Positions 25,447-32,951 of a DNA stretch of 64,000 nucleotides are shown here, in pieces; position 1 is the stretch's first letter; the number at the start of each line of letters is the position of its first letter. The DNA is from Ruminococcus gauvreauii (GTDB lineage: Bacteria > Bacillota > Clostridia > Lachnospirales > Lachnospiraceae). Made by a program: the position numbers and the translations under genes. Location of the stretch: the NCBI RefSeq assembly GCF_025151995.1, contig NZ_CP102290.1:1550001-1614000 (forward strand), read 5' to 3'. Under the pieces are notes generated by a model, which was given only the letters and a program-made list of their open reading frames with translations, searched no databases and had not been told where the DNA came from.

Positions 25447-25475
25447 AGACTATCACAATAGTCTTCTTTTGTCAA
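25447..25475 (-). promoter_or_regulatory. Promoter of the BlaI/BlaR1-like pair with operator 1 inside it
   Basis: Minus strand TTGACA (25470-25475), 17 bp, TAGTCT (25447-25452). The palindrome GACTATCACAATAGTC (25448-25463) occupies the -10 and most of the spacer, so a bound repressor would exclude RNA polymerase. The two operators are 30 bp centre to centre. Confidence 0.75.
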
Positions 25476-25499
25476 CAGAAGACTTTTCTATCATGGCTG

Positions 25500-26801
25500 T
25501 CACTCCTCCAGGTAATGTTCCCTGAGCCGCTGTATCTCTTCCGTTCCCAGCGCAAATGCTTCCAGCAGATACTGCTCTATCGAACCATAGCGTTCCAGAA
25601 CCGCGTCCAGCATGCGTTCCATATATTCAGGGTTCACCCCTGCCAGAGACCGCACCATACCGAGTACATTCCGATCATCTGTATGTTTTCGTGCTTCCTT
25701 CATAATACCCGCGATCCTGTCACTCTCTACAATATTCGTCAGTGCAAAATCTCTGAGTATCACCTCTCGATCCGCACCCAGTGCCGACAGCAGCAGCACC
25801 GCCGCAGTCCCGGCGCGGTCTTTTCCTCCGGTACAGTGAAACAGAACTGCACCATCCTCATGATTTAAAAGAACCTGAAAAAACTTTTTAAAACCCTCCT
25901 GCGAGTACGGATCAAAGGCAAGTCCCAGATACATATTTCCATCCATCAGACCGGAAAGTGCCATCTGCAGCACCGCCTGGGCAGGATCTCTTGTGTACAT
26001 GCCGGTCATCTCATTCACTTCATGGTCATTCCTGTCTTCCTGCATCAGACCAATGGGGATATACTCCACTCCAGGAATATCGGGGTCCGGCGCCTCCCTG
26101 CATTCGTCTGACATTCGCAGGTCTATCACTTTTGTCAGACGATACTTCCGGGTAAGCAGCCGGATGTCCTCCTGTGTCGCGCCAGACAGTTTCCCGCTTC
26201 TCAGCAGCACACCGTCTCTGATCTTCTTTCCGCCGGCACACCGGTAGCCGCCAAGCTGCCTGGCATTTTCTACTCCCGATAGACCGATCTCTTTTTCCCA
26301 TTCCCTTAATGCTGCCTCATACCACTGTTTCGTCCCCTCATCAAAGCAGACCATCGTCACCTGTTCCGGTCTCGGATGCAGCGCACAGTATTCCAGGATC
26401 ACCCGCACCGCGATTTCGGCCGCTTTTGCCAGAGGAAATCCGTATATCCCCGTGCTGATCGATGGAAATGCTATGCTTCTGCACCCGTACTCCGACGCCA
26501 GCGAAAGACAGCTTTTGTAACAGCTCTCCAGTAGCTCCTTCTCCCGGTGATTCCCTCCGCGCCATACCGGTCCCGGCGTATGTATGATATACTTTGCCAA
26601 AAGGCGGTAACCCCCGGTAAGTTTCGCCTTTCCCGTCTCACACCCGTTCAGGGCCCTGCATTCTTTTAAAAGCTCCGGGCCCGCCGCACGGTGGATCGCT
26701 CCATCCACACCTCCCCCGCCGAGGAGAGACGTATTCGCAGCATTTACAATCGCATCACTCGCCATCTCCGTGATATCTCCCAAAATGATATTCAGTTTCA
26801 T
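25500..26801 (-). CDS. Fusion: macro domain (ADP-ribose binding) plus tyrosine phosphatase
   Basis: 433 residues. Residues 1-165 form a macro domain of the O-acetyl-ADP-ribose deacetylase type (GDITEMASDAIVNAANTSL, GGGGVDGAIHRAAG, and the second loop ISTGIYGFP). Residues about 175-433 are a tyrosine/serine phosphatase of the large single-domain type: NARQLGGYR, RSGKLSGAT, KVIDLRMSDE and the P-loop HCTGGKDRAGTA with the catalytic Cys and Arg. The two parts are joined without a stop. The pairing suggests one chain that removes or reads an ADP-ribose signal and also dephosphorylates a substrate; the actual substrates are unknown. Confidence 0.88.
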   Translation of the reverse strand: MKLNIILGDITEMASDAIVNAANTSLLGGGGVDGAIHRAAGPELLKECRALNGCETGKAKLTGGYRLLAKYIIHTPGPVWRGGNHREKELLESCYKSCLSLASEYGCRSIAFPSISTGIYGFPLAKAAEIAVRVILEYCALHPRPEQVTMVCFDEGTKQWYEAALREWEKEIGLSGVENARQLGGYRCAGGKKIRDGVLLRSGKLSGATQEDIRLLTRKYRLTKVIDLRMSDECREAPDPDIPGVEYIPIGLMQEDRNDHEVNEMTGMYTRDPAQAVLQMALSGLMDGNMYLGLAFDPYSQEGFKKFFQVLLNHEDGAVLFHCTGGKDRAGTAAVLLLSALGADREVILRDFALTNIVESDRIAGIMKEARKHTDDRNVLGMVRSLAGVNPEYMERMLDAVLERYGSIEQYLLEAFALGTEEIQRLREHYLEE

Positions 26802-26915
26802 AGATCCGACACTTCCTTTCTCTCACCTGTTCTGACTGTTATCGGCTATCTCTATATTATCACCCTCAGGTTCTTTTCTCCACCAGTTTCCAGACCGCTC
26901 AGACACAAAAGGACC

Positions 26916-26942
26916 GCCGCGGTCCCTGTATTGAACCGCGGC
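26916..26942 (-). terminator. Probable terminator of the ThrE pair
   Basis: GCCGCGGT and ACCGCGGC arms around an 11-base loop, just after the stop of the second ThrE gene, followed on the minus strand by GGTCCTTTTGTG. The T run is short, so it is a modest terminator. Confidence 0.55.
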
Positions 26943-26954
26943 AGCCCCATTCGT

Positions 26955-27425
26955 TCATCTTCTCTTTCTTTTCCCTCTGAATACGCCCGCAATCCTGGCG
27001 ATCGCCTTCTGCGGAATCTCAAACACAAAGATAATGCCAAGGACGATTGCTGCCGCAAGGCATAACGTCTGCCGCCCGTACCGGGAGCACTCCTGCATAT
27101 CGCCCATGATCATCGAATACACCGTCCAGTAGATCCCTACTCCGGGCACCAGCGGAAAGATCCCCGAGAGCATAAACAGAGTCGCCGGACATTTCAGTGC
27201 GGTTCCGCAGACTCTCGACAAAAACACCACACAAGCAGTGGCTATAAAAGTCCCCGTAATATTCGAAAAATTCAGATAATTCACGATACTCCAGCAGATT
27301 ACCCAGCCGCCCCCGCCGATCAGCCCGCAGTACAGGTAATACTCTCTCGGCACATAAAACATGATTGAAAAAGCGACCGTCCCGAAACAGGCGGCAATAA
27401 ACTGAAACAACACGGTCATGATCAT
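26955..27425 (-). CDS. Threonine/serine exporter small subunit (ThrE C-terminal half, DUF3815)
   Basis: 156 residues with about four to five membrane helices (FQFIAACFGTVAFSIMF, LFMLSGIFPLVPGVGIYWTV). It corresponds to the C-terminal half of the one-chain ThrE exporter. The ATG at 27425 overlaps the stop of the large-subunit gene (ATGA), so the two are translated together. Proposed role: export of threonine, serine or related metabolites; the substrate here is inferred. Confidence 0.85.
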   Translation of the reverse strand: MIMTVLFQFIAACFGTVAFSIMFYVPREYYLYCGLIGGGGWVICWSIVNYLNFSNITGTFIATACVVFLSRVCGTALKCPATLFMLSGIFPLVPGVGIYWTVYSMIMGDMQECSRYGRQTLCLAAAIVLGIIFVFEIPQKAIARIAGVFRGKRKRR

Positions 27426-28207
27426 AGCATGATCCCTCCTGTCAGCCTGTGATACAGGATATAGACGAGACCTACCCCTATGGCGATGCCGCACGTCACG
27501 ATCAGCGTGTCCAGCATCCTGACAGATCCTGCAATATAATTGGAATCCGCCAGCTCTCTGATCGATGTAACAAAGGATACCCCGGGCAGCAGCGGCATGA
27601 TGGCCCCTATAACAATCGCACTCAGGTTGCTGCCCAGCCCGATCTTGTACAAAACAACAGATAAAAATGTCGCCAGAAAACCGCCTGCGATGTTGAGTAC
27701 AATCTTAGACATAGGACGTTCCCGTTTTTCCGCCCAGAGGATGAACACATACAGCAGCAGACCGGCTGCAAACGCCGCCAGGCTGTCCCAGATGTTTCCT
27801 CCCGCTACATAGCAGAAACAGGCGGCTCCCAGACCGGAGGCCGCCATCCTGGTATACGCACGTTTTCCTGCCATGTGCTCAATCTCTTCCAGGTGCACCC
27901 AGGCTTCTTCCACCGTCCACCGTCCCTCTTCAATCTCTCTGGACAATTTGTTGACCTCTGCGACCTTGCACAGCTGCACACCTGCAAGTGGAATATGTTT
28001 CACCTGGGCATAAATCTCATTCTGCTGATTCTCAGCAGTGAGAAAAATCCCGCTGCTGAGCACAAAGGAACTGCTGGCGTCCATTCCGTAATACCGGGAA
28101 ATCCTTTTTATGGTTTCCTCCACACGATATATTTCCGCCCCGGATGCCAGCAGGATCCTCCCCGCTTTTACCGCGGTATCCAATACAAACTTATCATACT
28201 GATCCAT
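27422..28207 (-). CDS. Threonine/serine exporter large subunit (ThrE N-terminal half, DUF1212)
   Basis: 261 residues. An N-terminal cytoplasmic domain (about 1-115: GAEIYRVEETIKRISRYYG) is followed by five membrane segments, the last including PLLPGVSFVTSIREL, the ThrE signature. Split ThrE pairs are common in Firmicutes. Start ATG at 28207, 6 bp downstream of the MFS gene's distal stop (28214-28216); translational read-in from the upstream MFS unit is possible. Confidence 0.88.
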   Translation of the reverse strand: MDQYDKFVLDTAVKAGRILLASGAEIYRVEETIKRISRYYGMDASSSFVLSSGIFLTAENQQNEIYAQVKHIPLAGVQLCKVAEVNKLSREIEEGRWTVEEAWVHLEEIEHMAGKRAYTRMAASGLGAACFCYVAGGNIWDSLAAFAAGLLLYVFILWAEKRERPMSKIVLNIAGGFLATFLSVVLYKIGLGSNLSAIVIGAIMPLLPGVSFVTSIRELADSNYIAGSVRMLDTLIVTCGIAIGVGLVYILYHRLTGGIML

Positions 28208-28213
28208 AATTCA

Positions 28214-29506
28214 TTATGCTTTTCTGCTTCTTTTCTCCGCCTGAATCTTCATTCTCTTTTCTTTCGTAAGTCCCATCCATGCGATACTTGCGATCAGACC
28301 CACGATGGCGAGTCCTGCCAGGATACCAAAGAATACTTTGTATCCCATCGCACCTGCTCAGCGGTCCAGGCACATACCGCCGATGACCGGCATGAAGAAC
28401 TCCGCGCTGTAACCGATTGGTGTGATAATAGCAGTTGCCGTACCCGTGATCTCCAGCGGATAGTTTCCCTCTTCCATGATTGCAAAATGCATGGACTGAA
28501 TCGCATACATCGATGCATAAATCGCCGCGATAAATACCAGCAGCATCCAGATCATAGACGGCTGTCCCGGTGTAAAGATAATACCGAAAATGCCGATGAT
28601 CATGACCACGTAGGAGATGGACAGGATCTTGGAAGAGCCAAATTTATCCGCAAAAATCCCCGATGCAAAGCATCCGACCGGGCGGCAGTACTGTGAGAAA
28701 TATCCAAGCGCCGCAGCGATAACGGCGGATGTTCCGAACACGGAAGTCGCATACGGTGTGATATAAAAATAACTGATGATCATGGCATAAGAGCAGAAAA
28801 TAATTAATATCTGCAGCCAGGTCGTCGGCATTTTTGCCACACGTTTCAGAATCTTCATATCGAAAAGTTTCTTCGGTCCTTCTTCTCCCTCCGAACGCGC
28901 CGGCTCTTTAAACATAAAGAAAACCAGAATACCGAGGAGAACACAGATCACCGAATAAATGATAATGACCGCCGAAAGAGCCGTCTTATCCGTACTGACT
29001 TTCGCGAGGTATCCAAACAGTGCCAGTACAATGGCAGACTGCACCATGTTAACGATTCCGCGTCCGCCTTCAAAAAATCCGAACGCCTTTCCCTGCTCAT
29101 CAGAATTCGCCAGGGAACGGATTGCCTTTACGAGTGCACTCCAGAATGTCAAAATAGACGTAATTCCCCAGATACAGTGTATCGCAAACACCACAGGATA
29201 CGGCGGAAATAACAGCAGTACAAATCCGCAGATGCCTGTCGTCACCAGCGAAATGGTCATCAGATGTCTTGCCGGCCAGCGGTCCGCACAGAAACCGCCG
29301 AGGAAATATGCAAACACACTGAACCCGCCGAACGCACTTCCCAGCGCGCCCATCTGCGTATTCGTAATTCCAAAGCACTCCACAAACGCATCATAATAAT
29401 AGCTTCTGAAATAAGGCAGTGCATAAATCAATGCCCCCGATATGATAAGAATTATCAGTGTCGGCATATTCTTTTTCAGTTTACTTCCCGTAGTTACTTG
29501 TCCCAT
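28214..29506 (-). pseudogene. MFS transporter interrupted by an in-frame TGA before its last membrane helix
   Basis: The frame from ATG 29506 encodes 382 residues with eleven membrane segments, then TGA at 28358-28360. The same frame goes on without change for 47 more codons to TAA at 28214, and that part encodes a typical last helix (FFGILAGLAIVGLIASIAW) and a basic tail (TKEKRMKIQAEKRSRKA). Together they give a normal 430-residue MFS protein of the oxalate/formate-antiporter-like group. A single TGG to TGA change would explain it. It may be a nonsense mutation, a sequencing error or a read-through site; without helix 12 the product is probably impaired. It lies downstream of the M24 peptidase gene and is likely co-transcribed with it. 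Confidence 0.8.
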
Positions 29507-29559
29507 AGCTTCCTCCCAATCACTTTTGCTCTTTCCCTTTGCTCCCTCTCGATCATGTA

Positions 29560-30657
29560 TCAGTACCTCACGATCTGGTCTTCCAGCTTCTTCGTTCTTA
29601 ACGTCAGCGTCCGGCAGCCATCCTTCGTCACAAGAATATCATCCTCGATCCTCACACCGCCTACGCCTTCTATGTAAATACCCGGTTCAATCGTAAACGT
29701 CATCCCTTCCTCCAGCACCAGATCACTGGCGGATGTAATGTACGGCTCCTCGTGGACGTCGAGTCCCAGTCCATGACCCGTCCTGTGCAGGAATAATTCG
29801 CCGTATCCGGCATTTGTGATCACATCTCTTGCCGCCCTGTCAACATCCGATGCCTTTACACCCGGCTTCACTGACTCGATAGCCGTCAGGTTTGCCCTGA
29901 GTACAATGTCATAGATCTCCGCAAGCTTTGGATTTCCGACCTTCCCCACAAACAGACAGCGTGTGATATCTGACCAGTAATAGTTGTAGTATGCACAGAA
30001 GTCCATCAATACAATGTCCCCCTCCTGAAATGCATAATCACCGCTGACACCGTGCGGGTTTGCGGAGTTTGCAGCTGCCAGTACCAGAATGATGAATTCA
30101 TCCGTGATAAATCCAGGATAGGAAGCCATATATGTATACAGCATCATATTCAGTTCTTTCTCTGTCATCCCCGGTCTGATCTTATCAGATACATAGGCGA
30201 CAGCTTCGTCGACGATCTTCGCTGCAAACTGCATCGTCTCTATCTCTGTTTCATCCTTAAACATCCGAAGCTGTGCAATGCAGTCTCCCAGATCTTCAAT
30301 CTGACAATCCAGCGAATGGAAGATCTCCCCGATCCGCATGGAAAAATACTTTTTGTCCACCGCAAGTACCGTGCATTCCCCCACAACCTCACGTATCGTA
30401 TCCGCAGGACCGTCTTCATCCAGATACGTTTTTTCCGGAACGGCACCCTTCATACACCCCGTGTCCACGCTCGGATTAACCATGGTGAGTTCCTGAGTTC
30501 CGGCATCCAGCACCAGCCCATAATATCTCTCGTAAGGAATGATATGTATCCCTGTCAGATAGTTGATCGACATGGGGTCTCCTATGATCGCTTTATCGTA
30601 TCCGGATTTTTTCAGAATTTCACAGGCTTTTAACTGTCTCACTCTTAATACATCCAT
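29560..30657 (-). CDS. M24-family metallopeptidase (Xaa-Pro aminopeptidase/creatinase type)
   Basis: 365 residues. N-terminal creatinase-type domain (about 1-130) and a C-terminal pita-bread domain with the dinuclear metal ligands: two Asp in LMDFCAYYNYYWSDITR, His in HRTGHGLGLDVHEEP, Glu in FTIEPGIY and Glu in VRIEDDI. Family members cleave X-Pro peptides or, rarely, creatine. With transporter genes on both sides (a YjiH-type protein upstream, an MFS gene downstream), uptake and hydrolysis of a small amide or dipeptide is plausible. Exact substrate unknown. Confidence 0.9.
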   Translation of the reverse strand: MDVLRVRQLKACEILKKSGYDKAIIGDPMSINYLTGIHIIPYERYYGLVLDAGTQELTMVNPSVDTGCMKGAVPEKTYLDEDGPADTIREVVGECTVLAVDKKYFSMRIGEIFHSLDCQIEDLGDCIAQLRMFKDETEIETMQFAAKIVDEAVAYVSDKIRPGMTEKELNMMLYTYMASYPGFITDEFIILVLAAANSANPHGVSGDYAFQEGDIVLMDFCAYYNYYWSDITRCLFVGKVGNPKLAEIYDIVLRANLTAIESVKPGVKASDVDRAARDVITNAGYGELFLHRTGHGLGLDVHEEPYITSASDLVLEEGMTFTIEPGIYIEGVGGVRIEDDILVTKDGCRTLTLRTKKLEDQIVRY

Positions 30658-30695
30658 ATTTTTCTCCTTATTAAATTTTATTAATTTTTTTCACA

Positions 30696-30709
30696 CACAT
30701 GATTCTTGT
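30696..30709 (+). repeat. 14-base repeat CACATGATTCTTGT, copy 1
   Basis: Lies between the YjiH-type and M24 genes. The identical 14-mer occurs at 32908-32921 in front of the MttB-like gene. Possibly a shared operator; see findings. Confidence 0.55.
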
Positions 30710-30770
30710 TAATTACTTTATCATGTTTTTTAGTTTTTATCAACCGTTTTTATATCTATTTTATGATTTT

Positions 30771-31949
30771 TCAAAAAATCATCATGAATAACTGATAAAA
30801 CCAATGCGCAGCAACACCTGCGCACAGGCCTCCGATCGTATGACTGAAAATGGCTTTTCCGGTCAGTTTTTTACATCCGAGCGAATCCATCATCGCGACA
30901 TGTGTACTGAGATAGCCGCTCCAGCACATACACATCGCCGTAAACACCGCGATATCATTTCCTGTTGCAATCCCATCCTGCACCATCTTAGGCACCAGAC
31001 CGATGGCGGCTCCTGCTGCGCCAAGAGCTGTAACCGGAACCGCTACGCACATGGAATTCGTGAATCCAAACAGCGGTTCCAGAATAAACTGCAGCTTATC
31101 CCCGATCGCCGGCAGCAGTGCCACGCCTTCATAAGCCGCTCCCGTATACACGCCGGAAGCGGCAGGTCCGTTCGTGAGCATCAATACCAGTGTACAGATG
31201 ATGATTACGCCCGGAATGATGGCAACTCCCATTTCCACTCCTGCCTTTCCTCCGTCCAGGATCGCTCCGAGCACACGGTTGCCGATGGAGCCCGGGCGCA
31301 CTTCCCTCTCATCCGCCATCAGCGTCTGTCCATTGACAGAACAATCACACATTTCCTGTTTTCCAAAAAGCTTAGACGTAAAGATCAGCATGATGCGGAC
31401 ACTGATAATGCTTCCCACGACAGCCCCAAGATTCCCTATCAGCGCCGGAAGGATAAAGGTTCCTCCCCCGGGATTCTTGATTCCGATCATGAACGTGGTG
31501 ATAATCAGTCCCATACCGAATGCCGTACCGATATTGGTGAGCGCAGGAAGCTGATATTTTTTAAAATACCGGCGAAATCCGCTCTGGTCTGCAAGCGTCA
31601 GAATCGCAGGATTATCGGACAGATACGTTGCAAGCACACCGATGATGCTGGCTCCCGGAAGTCCGTACAGCGGTTTCATCAGCGGAGAAAGGATTTTATT
31701 GATCAGCGCCACGACCCCGAATTCTGTAAAAAGCCCCGATATCGCCCCCGCCAGCACTGCAATCGCCATGATATACAATACCGTATCGATCAGAAGCTGA
31801 TACCCGGTATTCATCATGGTGTTAATCATGTTGACCGCCCCCATCTGACTGCCCAGATACACAAAAACCCCCGCAAACAATGCCAGAAACACAAAGACTT
31901 CCAATCCTACCACTGGTTTCGTTTTAATTTTTTCCATTGCCCGTTCCAT
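30771..31949 (-). CDS. YjiH-family membrane protein (nucleoside-recognition/Gate domain)
   Basis: 392 residues with about ten membrane segments. Seen: SGLFTEFGVVALINKILSPL and LSDNPAILTLAD in the first half, a short hydrophilic insert (LFGKQEMCDCS), and FGFTNSMCVAVPVTALGAAGA in the second. This matches the Gate-domain family represented by YjiH; its transport substrate is not established. It is the first gene of a unit that continues into the M24 peptidase and the MFS gene, 113 bp downstream. Confidence 0.75.
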   Translation of the reverse strand: MERAMEKIKTKPVVGLEVFVFLALFAGVFVYLGSQMGAVNMINTMMNTGYQLLIDTVLYIMAIAVLAGAISGLFTEFGVVALINKILSPLMKPLYGLPGASIIGVLATYLSDNPAILTLADQSGFRRYFKKYQLPALTNIGTAFGMGLIITTFMIGIKNPGGGTFILPALIGNLGAVVGSIISVRIMLIFTSKLFGKQEMCDCSVNGQTLMADEREVRPGSIGNRVLGAILDGGKAGVEMGVAIIPGVIIICTLVLMLTNGPAASGVYTGAAYEGVALLPAIGDKLQFILEPLFGFTNSMCVAVPVTALGAAGAAIGLVPKMVQDGIATGNDIAVFTAMCMCWSGYLSTHVAMMDSLGCKKLTGKAIFSHTIGGLCAGVAAHWFYQLFMMIF

Positions 31950-32016
31950 AAATACCTCCCATATACTTTTGTGAAATTTTTATTTACTTTTTCACGTACA
32001 AATAATTTATAATAAA

Positions 32017-32045
32017 ATTATATAATTTTGAACGTGTAAAGTCAA
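32017..32045 (-). promoter_or_regulatory. Promoter of the YjiH/M24/MFS unit
   Basis: Minus strand TTGACT (32040-32045), 17 bp, TATAAT (32017-32022). Start point near 32010, leaving a leader of about 60 bases that contains a GTGAAA...TTTCAC inverted repeat. Confidence 0.75.
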
Positions 32046-32084
32046 TTTATTTCAAAAGAAAATGAATTCTTATAAAAACTGCAC

Positions 32085-32114
32085 AAAAAAGGCTGTGAGA
32101 TTTCTCTCACAGCC
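32085..32114 (-). terminator. Intrinsic terminator of the XRE-cupin regulator gene
   Basis: Perfect 10-bp stem GGCTGTGAGA/TCTCACAGCC with a 4-base loop, followed on the minus strand by six T. Confidence 0.93.
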
Positions 32115-32129
32115 GAATGGCATTTCCTT

Positions 32130-32690
32130 TTAATCTTCTTCCTTAATATCCCATATCCGGGACCAGTAGGACACGCTTGGATCTGTCTCGCTTTTATTAT
32201 AATAGCAGTGCCTCGTATGCGCTTTCACATATACACTGTCACCGGTCTTCAGCTCAAACACTTCTCCATCAATATCAATGGTAAGTTCCCCGTTTATCAC
32301 TGTTCCGACCTCTCCGAACTCATGTGTCCACCACTCACCGCTGGTCTCTGACATCGGCGGCAGTTCTGTAACCAGAAAACTTGCATGCTCAATACCGAAA
32401 TCGATCATCTCGATGCGCATGCTGTGCTCTTCATCGATCGTGATATCACGGTCTTCTCTGCGGATAATAATTTTTTCTTCGGCGTTTCGCTCCAGCAGGT
32501 CCCCCAGTGAACTGTGAAATACCTCGCATATCTTCTGTATATTCATCAGCGTCGGGCTGGTTATGTTTCTTTCAATGTTGCTCAGATAACCGGTAGACAA
32601 TCCAGTCTCCTTCGCCAGTTTCTGCAGTGTCATTTTCCTGGATTTTCGCAGGCTCCGGATACTGCTTCCAATTCTGTCAAGATTGCCCAC
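32130..32690 (-). CDS. XRE-family regulator with C-terminal cupin sensor
   Basis: 186 residues from the GTG at 32690 (AGGAAGGGGGG site, 7 bases). Residues 1-65 form a helix-turn-helix (LRKSRKMTLQKLAKETGLST then GYLSNIERN); residues about 100-186 form a cupin barrel (WTHEFGEVGTVINGELTIDI ... GDSVYVKAHTRHCYYN). This layout is common in regulators of amino-acid, betaine or polyamine catabolism, the cupin binding a small ligand. A longer reading (from 32747) is unlikely because the -10 box TATAAT lies inside it. Its divergent position to the MttB-like gene makes it the likely regulator of both flanking units. Confidence 0.9.
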   Translation of the reverse strand: MGNLDRIGSSIRSLRKSRKMTLQKLAKETGLSTGYLSNIERNITSPTLMNIQKICEVFHSSLGDLLERNAEEKIIIRREDRDITIDEEHSMRIEMIDFGIEHASFLVTELPPMSETSGEWWTHEFGEVGTVINGELTIDIDGEVFELKTGDSVYVKAHTRHCYYNKSETDPSVSYWSRIWDIKEED

Positions 32691-32735
32691 TGTTTTCCCC
32701 CCTTCCTGTATTTGTGATCGTGTTACTTTTTGTCT

Positions 32736-32741
32736 ATTATA
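32736..32741 (-). promoter_or_regulatory. -10 box of the XRE-cupin gene
   Basis: Perfect TATAAT on the minus strand, about 46 bp upstream of the GTG start. No good -35 is seen at 16-18 bp, so activation or an extended contact may be needed. It supports the GTG start. Confidence 0.5.
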
Positions 32742-32831
32742 CACCATAACAGTATAAAAATAAATGCATTCTCAATAAATTAATCACTTTTTTATATAAA
32801 TGAAAATGTTTTACATTTTTTCACAACCCTG

Positions 32832-32860
32832 TTGACAAAATGCATTTAACGGGATATCAT
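32832..32860 (+). promoter_or_regulatory. Sigma-A promoter of the MttB-like gene
   Basis: TTGACA (32832-32837), 17 bp, TATCAT (32855-32860). An AAATGCATTT palindrome lies in the spacer, and a related AAATGCATT occurs near 32762, so both divergent promoters may share an operator. The leader (about 85 bases) also holds an inverted repeat, ACAAGATCAT (32889-32898) against ATGATTCTTGT (32911-32921). Confidence 0.8.
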
Positions 32861-32907
32861 GAATTTAAATGAAAGACGTGATTATGCACAAGATCATTTT
32901 CATTTCG

Positions 32908-32921
32908 CACATGATTCTTGT
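32908..32921 (+). repeat. 14-base repeat CACATGATTCTTGT, copy 2
   Basis: In the leader of the MttB-like gene, forming the right arm of an imperfect inverted repeat. Identical to 30696-30709. Confidence 0.55.
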
Positions 32922-32951
32922 AAAAACAAACAAATTCCTGGAGGGCTATTT

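Noticed and set aside
28321..28360. Selenocysteine read-through of the TGA in the MFS gene (a hairpin begins 12 bases after TGA)
   Set aside because: The loop TATT lacks the guanine expected in a bacterial SECIS, MFS selenoproteins are not known, and a one-base TGG to TGA change explains it more simply. Kept only as an alternative in the finding.
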